7,036 bases of DNA from JAHFUI01 sp041485905 (lineage in GTDB: Bacteria > Acidobacteriota > Vicinamibacteria > Vicinamibacterales > CAVVIG01): positions 1-7,036 of the forward strand of contig JBGPKK010000229.1 in NCBI GenBank assembly GCA_041485905.1, written 5' to 3'. Both the position numbers and the translations under genes were made by a program. This document shows positions 1 through 6,365 of the stretch, one piece after another (position 1 is the first letter of the stretch; every line of letters begins with the position of its first letter). The notes beneath the pieces are model-generated. The model made no database searches, was not told the DNA's origin, and worked only from the letters and a program-made list of their open reading frames with translations.

Positions 1-1
1 A

Positions 2-412
2 AAAATCGACGAGCTCAAAGCGCGCGGCGGGTACGTCACCGCCGATGTGATCGACGTCACGGCAGACACGCCGGGACTCGACGGCATGCTCGCGAAGTTC
101 AATTCCGAGCACTGGCACGACGAAGACGAAGTCCGCTTCATCGTCGAGGGACGCGGCTTGTTTCACATTCACCCGCCCCAGGGTCCCGTGTTCGCGATCG
201 AGGTGGAAGCCGGCGATCTTATCAGCGTGCCCAAGGGGACGCACCACTGGTTCGATCTATGCGCCGACCGCCGGATCCGCGCCATTCGTCTGTTCCAGGA
301 ATCTTCGGGATGGACGCCGCACTACACGAGCAGCGGCGTGGATCGCGGCTTCCAGCCGCTGTGCTTCGGACCGAGATATTTCCCGCCGGCCGTTCCGGCC
401 GCCTCGGCGTGA
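2..412 (+). CDS. mtnD: Acireductone dioxygenase (ARD), 3' part, cut by window start
   Basis: Cupin-fold metalloenzyme of the methionine salvage pathway. It oxidises the acireductone 1,2-dihydroxy-3-keto-5-methylthiopentene to the 2-oxo acid precursor of methionine plus formate (Fe form), or to off-pathway products (Ni form); it is cytoplasmic. The frame is open from base 2 with no start, so 136 residues are visible of a usual 180 or so, and about 60 N-terminal residues lie outside the window. The GTG at 47 is an internal valine codon by alignment to remembered ARD sequences. All four metal ligands are present: the HWHDEDE motif gives His at 110-112, His at 116-118 and Glu at 128-130, and the second His of THHWFD lies at 245-247. 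The stretches EVRFIVEGRGLF and DLISVPKGTHHWFD are typical of the family. mtnC follows after 23 nt, as in known mtn clusters. The metal, and so the product, cannot be read from the sequence. Confidence 0.93.
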   Translation, partial: KIDELKARGGYVTADVIDVTADTPGLDGMLAKFNSEHWHDEDEVRFIVEGRGLFHIHPPQGPVFAIEVEAGDLISVPKGTHHWFDLCADRRIRAIRLFQESSGWTPHYTSSGVDRGFQPLCFGPRYFPPAVPAASA

Positions 413-420
413 GCCCCCGT

Positions 421-450
421 TAGTAATGCCGAGTAATGCCGAGTAATGCC
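421..450 (+). repeat. Three-copy decamer tandem repeat on the mtnC start codon
   Basis: The decamer gagtaatgcc occurs three times in direct tandem (first copy tagtaatgcc, differing only in its first base). Each copy carries an ATG, at 426, 436 and 446. Because the period is 10, the three ATGs fall in three different frames. The first opens a six-codon frame (MPSNAE) ending at TAA 444-446, which overlaps the third ATG. The second is the mtnC frame. The third leads into a 78-codon out-of-frame reading. This is seen directly; an effect on translation is inference. Confidence 0.85.
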
Positions 451-1143
451 CTCCGCGCGAAGGGCGTCCAGGCGATCGTGCTCGACATCGAAGGCACCAC
501 GACGCCCATCGCGTTCGTCTACGACGCGCTGTTTCCGTTCGCCAGAATGCACCTGCGCGAGTACCTGCAGAACCCCGCGAACGCCGACCAATTGCGCGAG
601 CCCCTGCAGCGGCTGCACGAGGAGTGGCTCGTCGATTCGGATCACGGACACTACGTCCCGGCCGAGTATGTCGAGTGGTTGATGGACCGGGATCGCAAGT
701 CGCCGGGGCTGAAGTTGCTGCAGGGGCAGATTTGGGAAGAAGGGTATCGCCGCGGTGATCTGACAGGCGAGGTGTTTCCCGACGTGCCGCCGGCGCTCGA
801 GCGCTGGCGCGACACGCCCGTCGATATCGCCATCTACTCGTCGGGCAGTGTTCTCGCGCAGCGGCTGATTTTCAGCACCACGCCGCACGGCGATCTGACG
901 CCGTTCATCTCCAGGTTCTTCGACACCGCGTCCGGCGCGAAGAGCTCGCCGGACAGCTACCGCCGCATCGCCGCCGATCTCGGATACCCGCCAGACCGCA
1001 TGCTGTTCGTGTCGGACGTCACCATCGAGCTCGAGGCTGCGCGGTCGGCCGGCTGTCAGGTGCTGTTGTGCGTGCGGCCCGGTAATCGACCGCAGCCGAA
1101 ACACTCGTTCGCGGAGATCTCAACCTTCGACGAGATCGCATGA
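436..1143 (+). CDS. mtnC: Enolase-phosphatase E1 (2,3-diketomethylthiopentyl-1-phosphate enolase/phosphatase)
   Basis: HAD-superfamily enzyme of methionine salvage. It enolises 2,3-diketo-5-methylthiopentyl-1-phosphate and then removes the phosphate, giving the acireductone used by MtnD. The 235 residues match the usual length of about 230. Motif I is DIEGTT (Asp17 nucleophile, with Glu19 where most HADs have Asp, a mark of this subfamily). Motif II is YSSGS (Ser135-Ser136), motif III Lys169 in GAKSSPDSY, and motif IV SDVTIELEAARSAG (Asp194). LQGQIWEEGY (95-104) is also characteristic. An in-frame stop at 424-426 leaves ATG 436 as the only upstream start that keeps the conserved N-terminus. 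No good Shine-Dalgarno precedes it, so translation may be coupled to mtnD, which ends 23 nt upstream. The start lies in the middle copy of a decamer repeat. The protein is cytoplasmic and probably acts as a monomer with Mg2+, by family knowledge. Confidence 0.93.
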   Translation: MPSNALRAKGVQAIVLDIEGTTTPIAFVYDALFPFARMHLREYLQNPANADQLREPLQRLHEEWLVDSDHGHYVPAEYVEWLMDRDRKSPGLKLLQGQIWEEGYRRGDLTGEVFPDVPPALERWRDTPVDIAIYSSGSVLAQRLIFSTTPHGDLTPFISRFFDTASGAKSSPDSYRRIAADLGYPPDRMLFVSDVTIELEAARSAGCQVLLCVRPGNRPQPKHSFAEISTFDEIA

Positions 1144-1150
1144 AGGTCGG

Positions 1151-1176
1151 GTAGTGTCCGCTTTTCAAGGCGGACC
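1151..1176 (+). repeat. GTAG-headed hairpin (REP-like) between mtnC and the PEBP gene
   Basis: GTAG (1151-1154) is followed one base later by an inverted repeat: GTCCGC 1156-1161 pairs with GCGGAC 1170-1175, extended inward by a T-G and a T-A pair around the loop TTCA. It fills most of the 49-nt gap after the mtnC stop. No T-run follows, so it is a poor intrinsic terminator. The arm sequence is related to the palindromes at 6163-6188 and 6361-6386 but with the arms in the opposite order. It may stabilise mRNA ends or be a dispersed palindromic repeat. Confidence 0.5.
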
Positions 1177-1192
1177 GTGTTAGCATCCGACC

Positions 1193-1714
1193 ATGAGAAG
1201 GACTCTGCTCCTGGCGGCATCCGTCGTGATTCTCCTCGGCGGCCGTCTGACTGGCGCAACGCTCCAGATCACCAGTTCCGCGTTTCCGGCCAACGGTGCG
1301 ATTCCCTCGAAGTACACGTGCGACGGTCAGAGCATCAACCCGCCGCTGGCGTTTTCCTTGATTCCGCCGAAGACGCAGAGTCTGGTCCTCATCGTGGACG
1401 ACCCCGATGTGCCGAAGAATCTGATGCCGTCCGGCGTGTTCGATCACTGGCTCATCTGGGATCTGCCGGCCGACAGCAAGGGGATCGCGGAAGCCGCGCC
1501 TGAAGCGAAACGCGGCATCAACGGCATGGGGCAGGCGGGCTACGTCGGGCCCTGTCCGCCGGATCGCGAGCACCGGTACTTCTTCAAGCTGTACGCGCTC
1601 GATACGAAATTAACCGGCGCGAAGATCGCGAACAAGGCGGACCTCGAAGCCGCCATGAAGGGACACGTTCTCGACCAAGCCGAATTGATCGGCCGGTACG
1701 AGCGCGGAAAGTAG
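1193..1714 (+). CDS. YbhB/YbcL family PEBP (Raf kinase inhibitor-like) protein, exported
   Basis: Phosphatidylethanolamine-binding-protein fold, 173 residues, a usual length for the bacterial YbhB/YbcL group. Family signatures appear in order: YTCDG (41-45) with PPL (50-52), DDPDVP (69-74), DHWLIWDLP (84-92), GPCPPD (119-124) and HRYFFKLYALD (127-137). The DPD, DHW and GPCPP segments form the anion/ligand pocket in the family. The N-terminus MRRTLLLAASVVILLGG is a signal peptide with likely cleavage near TGA (20-22), so the mature protein should be periplasmic. Its physiological role is not known for most bacterial members; the 'kinase inhibitor' label comes from the eukaryotic homologue and should not be taken as a function. 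ATG 1193 is chosen because it begins the signal peptide, though no clear Shine-Dalgarno precedes it. The next gene starts 14 nt after its stop, suggesting co-transcription. Confidence 0.9.
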   Translation: MRRTLLLAASVVILLGGRLTGATLQITSSAFPANGAIPSKYTCDGQSINPPLAFSLIPPKTQSLVLIVDDPDVPKNLMPSGVFDHWLIWDLPADSKGIAEAAPEAKRGINGMGQAGYVGPCPPDREHRYFFKLYALDTKLTGAKIANKADLEAAMKGHVLDQAELIGRYERGK

Positions 1715-1728
1715 GGCGGGAGACTCAG

Positions 1729-2772
1729 ATGTTCAAGCGACTTTTGACTGTAGCCGCTGCCGTTTCGGTCGCGTCCATGACGGGATCGGCTCAAACGTCA
1801 TCGGGTACTGCCTCGGCGTCCTCCTCGAAGGGAACGACCTCGGCGTCCTCGTCGAAGAAATACGTGCCGCCGAAGACCGCCTGGGGCGATCCGGATCTGT
1901 CCGGCAACTACACGAACAAGTACGAGCAGGGCACGCCGTTCGAGCGGCCGGCGCAGTTCGACGGCAAACGCATCGAAGATATTCAGGGCCAGGAGCTGGC
2001 CGACATCGTCCAGAAACGGCAGCAGACGGCCATCGAGCGCGCGCCCTTCCTCTCGGGCGATCCGACCGGGACCATCGCCGGTCCGATGGAGTTCCGCGAC
2101 ATCTACGAGGTCGCCAAAGCGTCACGCCCCTGGTTCGTCATCGATCCCACTGACGGCAAGATTCCTCCGATGACCGCGGAGGCCCAGCGGCGCATCGCGG
2201 CGCGTCCGCGGACCGGCAGCAGTTTCAGCAACGGCGTGTACGACAGCTACGAAAACTTGAGCCTCTACGACCGCTGCATCACTCGCGGATACCCGAGCTC
2301 GATGCTGCCCGCCATCTACGGCGACTCGTATCAGATCGTCCAGGGGCAGGGCTGGGTCGGCATCCGCATCGAGATGATCCACGAGACGCGCGTGATCCCG
2401 CTCGACAACCGGCCCCACGTCAGCAAGGGCATCGCACTGGACATGGGCGACCCGCGAGGACATTGGGACGGCAACACGCTCGTCGTCGAGACGACCAACT
2501 TCAGGGATCGCAGCATTTATCGCAACGGCAACCCGGAGAAGATGCGCCTCATCGAACGTTTCACGCGCACCTCGCCCGGGTCCATCGAATGGGCGGTGAC
2601 CGTGGACGACCCGTCGACCTGGGCGCGGCCGTGGACGTTTGCGATGCCGCTGACGTTAAACGACGCCGAACCGGTGTACGAGTACGCGTGCCACGAGGGC
2701 AATTACGCGATCACGAACATCCTCAACGGATCGCGCGCGGCCGAGAAAGCCGCGGCGGCGTCGGCGAAATAG
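1729..2772 (+). CDS. Secreted protein of unknown function (acidobacterial 'WGDPDL/ACHEGN' type)
   Basis: 347 residues. A signal peptide (MFKRLLTVAAAVSVASMTGSA, cleavage likely after Ala21) is followed by a Ser/Ala/Lys linker (about 22-44) and then one globular region. Recognisable blocks are AWGDPDLSGNY (51-61), GTPFERP, YDRCITRGYPSSMLPAIYG around Cys183, IHETRVIPLDNRPH, a GHWDGNTLVVETTNF block, DDPSTWARPW and YEYACHEGNYAI around Cys321. I remember this block order from many hypothetical proteins of Acidobacteria and related soil metagenomes, but know of no assigned reaction. I see no membrane segment besides the signal. The two cysteines, both in conserved blocks, could form a disulfide in the periplasm. 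The start is supported by GGGAG at 1718-1722, six nt before the ATG. The gene sits 14 nt behind the PEBP gene and upstream of a TonB-dependent receptor that has its own promoter. Its function cannot be stated from the sequence. Confidence 0.85.
   Translation: MFKRLLTVAAAVSVASMTGSAQTSSGTASASSSKGTTSASSSKKYVPPKTAWGDPDLSGNYTNKYEQGTPFERPAQFDGKRIEDIQGQELADIVQKRQQTAIERAPFLSGDPTGTIAGPMEFRDIYEVAKASRPWFVIDPTDGKIPPMTAEAQRRIAARPRTGSSFSNGVYDSYENLSLYDRCITRGYPSSMLPAIYGDSYQIVQGQGWVGIRIEMIHETRVIPLDNRPHVSKGIALDMGDPRGHWDGNTLVVETTNFRDRSIYRNGNPEKMRLIERFTRTSPGSIEWAVTVDDPSTWARPWTFAMPLTLNDAEPVYEYACHEGNYAITNILNGSRAAEKAAAASAK
1811..1857 (+). repeat. 27-nt-period direct repeat coding a Ser/Ala-rich linker
   Basis: cctcggcgtcctcctcgaag at 1811-1830 recurs at 1838-1857 with one mismatch. 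The offset of 27 nt (nine codons) keeps the frame and gives two SASSSK units just after the signal peptide of the 347-residue protein. It looks like a small tandem duplication that lengthened a flexible linker. Confidence 0.8.
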
Positions 2773-2792
2773 CCCGATTTTGTAAGCGGTCA

Positions 2793-2839
2793 TCCAATTT
2801 TCCGTATCCGGACCGGTTTACAGCCGTAAATCGGCCGGA
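2793..2839 (+). promoter_or_regulatory. Conserved upstream element with hairpin, copy 1
   Basis: The block tccaa-N-tttccgtatccgg at 2793-2811, followed by tttac-N-gccg-N-aa at 2817-2829, recurs at 6194-6230 upstream of the second receptor. In both cases it begins 62 nt before the -35 box. In this copy 2807-2811 and 2813-2821 can pair with 2826-2839: 14 base pairs with one bulged A (2812), one G-T pair and the loop AGCC. No T-run follows, so a terminator role for the upstream gene is weak. A binding site for a regulator of the receptor promoter is the better guess, but nothing identifies the regulator. Confidence 0.55.
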
Positions 2840-2854
2840 ACTTCCTCATTCCGG

Positions 2855-2883
2855 TTGACGCAGAGCCCCCAGCTTTCTAAGAT
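2855..2883 (+). promoter_or_regulatory. Probable sigma70-type promoter of the first receptor gene
   Basis: TTGACG (2855-2860), a 17-nt spacer and TAAGAT (2878-2883). The -10 is only a 4/6 match, but the site aligns without gaps to the stronger promoter at 6256-6284 ahead of the paralogous gene, including the G before TTGAC and CC after the -10. Transcription would start near 2890 and give a leader of about 77 nt. Confidence 0.6.
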
Positions 2884-2966
2884 CCACTCATATCTTCGAT
2901 TAAAGCAGGAAAACCAGCACGGACAAGCGTTTCCGCGCGGTTTGAGAAGGGAACAAAGGAGAGTGT

Positions 2967-5900
2967 ATGCGCGTGTTGAAAGGGTTGCTGCTCGTCCTCG
3001 TGTGCCTGGCGATCGTGCCGTCCGCGGCATTCGCTCAGGCCTCCATAGCGGGCGTCGTCAAGGACACGTCCGGCGCGGTGCTGCCCGGCGTGACCGTTGA
3101 AGCGTCGAGCCCGGTGCTGATTGAAAGGTCCCGCACCGCGGTGACTGACACCTCCGGGCTGTACCGCATCGTCGATCTGCGCCCCGGCACGTACTTGGTG
3201 ACGTTCACGTTGGGCGGGTTCACCACCTTCAAACGCGACGGCGTCGAGCTGACCGGCTCCTTCACCGCCACCATCAACGCGGATTTGAGGGTGGGAGCCA
3301 TCTCGGAAACGATCACGGTGAGCGCCGAATCGCCGGTCGTGGACGTGCAGACGGCCAAACGTGAGACCGTGCTGAGAGGCGAAGTGATCGAGTCCCTCCC
3401 CGGCACGCACGCGTACGGCTCGCTCCTGAACGCCATCCCCGGTGTGACCGTCGATGGCAATGGCGGCGCCAACTCGCCGACGATGACGTTCTTCACCGCG
3501 AGGGGCGGCAGCACCAACGAAGGCCGCATGACGATCAACGGCATGGTGGTCGCCGCGTCGTTCAATGGGGGCGGCGTCTCGTCGTTCGCCTACGACTCGA
3601 ACAACGTCGACGAAGTCTCGGTGGTCGTCGCCGGCGGCCTGGGCGAAACCGACGTCGGCGGGCCGGTGATGAATCTCGTGCCGCGGACGGGCGGCAACTC
3701 CTTCAAGGGCCAGCTGTTCTGGAACACCGCTGGAAACTGGTCGCGTGGCGACAACCTCGACGATCAGCTGCGCAACCTCCAGACCCCGATCACACTCGGC
3801 CCGGGCATCATCGGGTCCTACGATTTCAATCCCTCGTACGGAGGGCCGCTATTGCGCGACAAACTGTGGTTCTGGGGAAGCTATCGCAAGTTTTCGACCG
3901 CGCAGGGCGTCGAAGGCATTTTCGCCAACAAGTACGCGCTCGACCCGGCGCACTGGGACTATCTCAAGGATCCGTCCATCGCCGCGCGCAACGTGCAGGG
4001 GCGCGACATCTACCAGGGGCGAGTCACGGCGCAAGTCACGCCGAAGAACCGCGTCATGTTCGCCCATGAGTATCAGCTGCGGTGCGAGGGGTCGACGCTG
4101 ACGACAGATGGCGACGGATGCCGCCAGCGGGGCGCTGACTGGATCGCGCTCGGCTCGACGATTCAATCGCCGGAGGCGAACACCGGTTACTTCAAGCTTC
4201 CCTACTACGTCACTCAGGCGACGTGGACGGCGCCGGTCACCAACAAACTGCTATTTGAAGCCGGCTTCACGCGATTCGCGTACTTCACCAACAACGGACC
4301 TGGGCAGACGCCACCGGACGGGACCATGAGCCTGATCCCCGTGACGGAGCAGTCGGCCATCGACAGCCATCCCGCGAACTTCACCTATCGCGCGGTGAAC
4401 AGTTACTTCTATAACTGGGCGAATCCCGATAACTGGCGCGCGTCGCTGTCCTACGTCACCGGGTCACACAGCCTGCAGGTCGGCTACCAGGGGACGTATT
4501 CGATCTCGGATACCAAGATTGTGACCAACGACTCGCTGCTTGCGTATCGATTCCAGAATCGCATCGCCAACCAGTTCACATTCCGGCTGCCAAACTGGCA
4601 GGCGTCCGATCGTACTGAGACGGGGTCGGCATATGTGCAAGACACCTGGACGCGCAAACGGCTGACGTTGCAGGCTGCGTTGCGGTACGATCGCGCGTGG
4701 AGCTTCAGCCCGGCCGACGGCAACGGCACGACCGATACCTCGCGGTTCAATGCCGCGCCGATCACATTCCCACTCACTGCAGGAGTCAACGCGTACAACG
4801 ATCTGACGCCGCGCTTCGGTGCCGCCTACGACCTGTTCGGCAACGGCAAGACTGCAATCAAGTTCAACCTCGGACACTATCTTGCGCCCGGGACGAACGA
4901 CAGCCGGTACACGCTGAACAACCCGGCACAGACCACCAAGATCGTGACGACCGTTGCCCGAACGTGGTTGGACACCAACGGCAACTTCGTGGTCGACTGC
5001 AATGCCCTGAACCCGGCGCAGCAGAGCCCGACCTTGACGGGCAGCATCGACAACTGCGGCTCGATCACGGGCAATTCGCTGAACTTCGGCAAAACGGGCA
5101 ACAACATCGCACAGGTCAATCCGGCCATGCTGCAAGGCTGGGGCGTCCGGCCGAATGACTGGCAGTGGGGTCTCAACGTCCAGCAGGAATTGATGCCCCG
5201 CGTCTCGCTCGACGTTGGGTACAACCGTCGCTATTTCCACTGGCGGGGGCAGGGGACCATCACCGACAATCAGTTGGTTGGTCGGTCGGATTACACCCCC
5301 TGGACAATCAATGCTCCAGTCGATTCGAGGCTCCCAGGAGGCGGCGGCTATCCGATTACGCTCTACACGATCACCCAGGCGGCCTCCGATCGAGGTGCGC
5401 AGAGCTACATCACGCTCGAAACAGACTACGGTCAGGGGGAACGTGTAGACTACTGGCACGGCGTGGACCTGACGGTGAACGCGCGGCTGCGCAACCCCCA
5501 GCTGAACCTCCAGGCCGGCACGAGCTCTGGGCGTGCGGTGACCGACACCTGCGCCTTCACCGTCTTGGTCGACAGTCCCGACCCGCGGAACTGCCGCAGC
5601 GTGGAGCCGTTCCTCACAACGCTTCGTGGCTCGGCCGCGTACACCATTCCGAAGATCGATGTGCTGATTGCGGCGACGTTGCGCTCGCAGCCAGGCATTG
5701 CTCTCGGCACGGGCGCGATCGGAAATGGCGCCAGCTGGCTGGTGCCAAACACCGTGGTGCTGGGGCTGCTCGGTCGTCTGCCGCCTGGCGCGATCGCGTC
5801 AGGCACCACGACTGTTGGGCTGCTCGACACGGACCATCGGTTATATGGGCCTCGCAGAAACCAGATCGACATGCGGTTTGCGAAAATCCTGCGGTTGCTT

Positions 5901-6071
5901 AACACCCGAACAAATGTTGGAGTGGACCTCGGCAACCTGTTGAACAGCAACCAGGCGACGGCGTTCCAGGGGCAGTACGATTACGTCCAGCCGAATGGCG
6001 GCTCGTGGCTCGACCCGACCACGATCCTCCAGCCCCGGTTCGCGCGGTTCAGCTTGACGTTCAACTTCTAG
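2967..6071 (+). CDS. TonB-dependent receptor, Oar-like, with N-terminal carboxypeptidase-regulatory-like domain
   Basis: Outer-membrane beta-barrel of 1034 residues, a usual size for Oar-type receptors. The signal peptide runs to Ala23 (PSAAFA, then QAS). A carboxypeptidase-regulatory-like beta-sandwich spans about 24-118 (SIAGVVKDTSGAVLPGVTV ... SGLYRIVDLRPGTYLVTF ... FTTFKRDGVEL). The plug region is about 124-250: RRETV-like helix start, YGSLLNAIPGV (150-160), TARGGSTNEGRMTING (177-192), DEVSVVVAG (215-223) and GGPVMNLVPRTGGNSFKG (231-248). The barrel follows and ends RFARFSLTFNF, a C-terminal beta-signal with terminal Phe as expected for BAM insertion. Energised uptake through TonB-ExbB-ExbD is family knowledge; the substrate is not readable, and I see no clear TonB box. 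Six cysteines of the mature protein fall in three close pairs (373/385, 678/697, 862/876), probably loop disulfides. AAAGGAG at 2955-2961, five nt before ATG, fixes the start. A second stop follows in frame at 6075. A tandem paralog begins at 6426. Confidence 0.93.
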   Translation: MRVLKGLLLVLVCLAIVPSAAFAQASIAGVVKDTSGAVLPGVTVEASSPVLIERSRTAVTDTSGLYRIVDLRPGTYLVTFTLGGFTTFKRDGVELTGSFTATINADLRVGAISETITVSAESPVVDVQTAKRETVLRGEVIESLPGTHAYGSLLNAIPGVTVDGNGGANSPTMTFFTARGGSTNEGRMTINGMVVAASFNGGGVSSFAYDSNNVDEVSVVVAGGLGETDVGGPVMNLVPRTGGNSFKGQLFWNTAGNWSRGDNLDDQLRNLQTPITLGPGIIGSYDFNPSYGGPLLRDKLWFWGSYRKFSTAQGVEGIFANKYALDPAHWDYLKDPSIAARNVQGRDIYQGRVTAQVTPKNRVMFAHEYQLRCEGSTLTTDGDGCRQRGADWIALGSTIQSPEANTGYFKLPYYVTQATWTAPVTNKLLFEAGFTRFAYFTNNGPGQTPPDGTMSLIPVTEQSAIDSHPANFTYRAVNSYFYNWANPDNWRASLSYVTGSHSLQVGYQGTYSISDTKIVTNDSLLAYRFQNRIANQFTFRLPNWQASDRTETGSAYVQDTWTRKRLTLQAALRYDRAWSFSPADGNGTTDTSRFNAAPITFPLTAGVNAYNDLTPRFGAAYDLFGNGKTAIKFNLGHYLAPGTNDSRYTLNNPAQTTKIVTTVARTWLDTNGNFVVDCNALNPAQQSPTLTGSIDNCGSITGNSLNFGKTGNNIAQVNPAMLQGWGVRPNDWQWGLNVQQELMPRVSLDVGYNRRYFHWRGQGTITDNQLVGRSDYTPWTINAPVDSRLPGGGGYPITLYTITQAASDRGAQSYITLETDYGQGERVDYWHGVDLTVNARLRNPQLNLQAGTSSGRAVTDTCAFTVLVDSPDPRNCRSVEPFLTTLRGSAAYTIPKIDVLIAATLRSQPGIALGTGAIGNGASWLVPNTVVLGLLGRLPPGAIASGTTTVGLLDTDHRLYGPRRNQIDMRFAKILRLLNTRTNVGVDLGNLLNSNQATAFQGQYDYVQPNGGSWLDPTTILQPRFARFSLTFNF

Positions 6072-6097
6072 TTCTAGTGCAGCGTTTGCACGAATTC

Positions 6098-6139
6098 GGG
6101 CCCGGCCTCCGCACCCGCGGAGCCGGGCCCTACATTTTT
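6098..6139 (+). terminator. Intrinsic terminator of the first receptor gene
   Basis: GGGCCCGG (6098-6105) pairs with CCGGGCCC (6123-6130), then after a bulged C (6106) CTCCGC (6107-6112) pairs with GCGGAG (6117-6122) around loop ACCC. That makes 14 pairs, nearly all G-C, starting 26 nt after the stop codon. Four bases after the stem is TTTTT (6135-6139). Read on the minus strand, the stem foot is headed by GTAG (6133-6130), so it may also be one of the GTAG palindromes put to use as a terminator. Confidence 0.82.
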
Positions 6140-6141
6140 GA

Positions 6142-6162
6142 GTTAAAAGTTAAAAGTTCAAA
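6142..6162 (+). repeat. Heptamer tandem repeat GTTAAAA x3
   Basis: GTTAAAA at 6142-6148 and 6149-6155, then the variant GTTCAAA at 6156-6162. The short AT-rich run stands out in GC-rich DNA and lies directly between the terminator and a GTAG-headed palindrome. Likely a slippage-prone microsatellite; no function is evident. Confidence 0.75.
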
Positions 6163-6188
6163 GTAGGGCGGATCTGATCAGGTCCGCC
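6163..6188 (+). repeat. GTAG-headed palindrome (REP-like), copy A
   Basis: GTAG (6163-6166) directly abuts a hairpin: 6167-6175 (GGCGGATCT) pairs with 6180-6188 (AGGTCCGCC) with one T-G pair and the loop GATC. It is nearly the same sequence as the element at 6361-6386: GTAGGGCGGA is shared on the 5' side and AGGTCCGCC on the 3' side. A GTAG tetranucleotide at the hairpin foot is a hallmark of REP sequences mobilised by TnpA-REP (RAYT) proteins in gammaproteobacteria. Assignment to that class here is inference; no such gene is in the window. Confidence 0.6.
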
Positions 6189-6193
6189 GGGAC

Positions 6194-6230
6194 TCCAACT
6201 TTCCGTATCCGGCCGCCTTTACGGCCGAAA
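6194..6230 (+). promoter_or_regulatory. Conserved upstream element with hairpin, copy 2
   Basis: Second copy of the block at 2793-2829: tccaa, one difference, tttccgtatccgg, a variable 5-mer, tttac, one difference, gccg, one difference, aa. About 30 of 37 positions agree without gaps. CGGCCG at 6210-6215 pairs with CGGCCG at 6222-6227 around a six-base loop, so the hairpin is kept although its stem bases differ from copy 1. It starts 62 nt before the -35 box, exactly as in copy 1. Confidence 0.55.
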
Positions 6231-6255
6231 GACCCTCAAGATCGCCAGTATGGCG

Positions 6256-6284
6256 TTGACTTGACTCTTTGTGGTCCCTAGAAT
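6256..6284 (+). promoter_or_regulatory. Sigma70-type promoter of the second receptor gene
   Basis: TTGACT (6256-6261), a 17-nt spacer and TAGAAT (6279-6284): five of six matches in each box at the optimal spacing. Transcription should start near 6291, giving a leader of about 135 nt before the ATG at 6426. It is homologous to the promoter at 2855-2883. Confidence 0.75.
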
Positions 6285-6312
6285 CCGTTCAATAACGCTG
6301 AATAGTGCAAGA

Positions 6313-6324
6313 GAGACTAGTCTC
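6313..6324 (+). promoter_or_regulatory. 12-nt perfect palindrome in the leader of the second receptor
   Basis: GAGACTAGTCTC is a perfect palindrome roughly 22-33 nt after the predicted transcription start. It could be a repressor operator or a short RNA stem. The first receptor leader has no such sequence. Chance occurrence is possible. Confidence 0.35.
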
Positions 6325-6365
6325 GCCGGGCCCAAGTAGGGTCCGGCCTACGTTCGGTACGTAGG
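6325..6365 (+). other. Two abutting hairpins in the second receptor leader
   Basis: Hairpin 1: 6325-6333 (GCCGGGCCC) pairs with 6339-6347 (GGGTCCGGC), nine pairs with one G-T, loop AAGTA. Hairpin 2: CCTACGT (6347-6353) pairs with ACGTAGG (6359-6365), loop TCGGT. Each shares its edge base with the next, and hairpin 2 runs straight into the palindrome at 6365-6386. The stack lies between the promoter and the ribosome binding site, so it would be in the mRNA leader. Confidence 0.6.

Noticed and set aside
47..412. GTG at 47 as the start of mtnD
   Set aside because: The frame continues upstream to the window edge and the residues before it fit the ARD family. The gene is truncated by the window, not short.
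322..1104. Long open frame on the minus strand across mtnC (260 codons)
   Set aside because: It lies opposite a well-supported gene, encodes Arg/His-rich sequence with no recognisable motif, and is the usual result of GC-rich codon bias in the complementary frame.
1708..1722. GTAGGGCGGG at the end of the PEBP gene as another GTAG palindrome
   Set aside because: It resembles the left half of the REP-like elements, but no pairing right arm follows. The same bases are explained by the stop codon and the Shine-Dalgarno of the next gene.
2773..2840. The 2807-2839 hairpin as an intrinsic terminator for the 347-residue protein gene
   Set aside because: The stem is strong, but the following bases (aacttcctcatt) contain no T-run. 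The element also recurs at a fixed distance from the second promoter, where no gene end is nearby.
4464..5459. 331-codon open frame on the minus strand within the first receptor
   Set aside because: It is antisense to a clear beta-barrel coding region, matches no family I recognise, and has no start signals; it is a shadow of high GC content.
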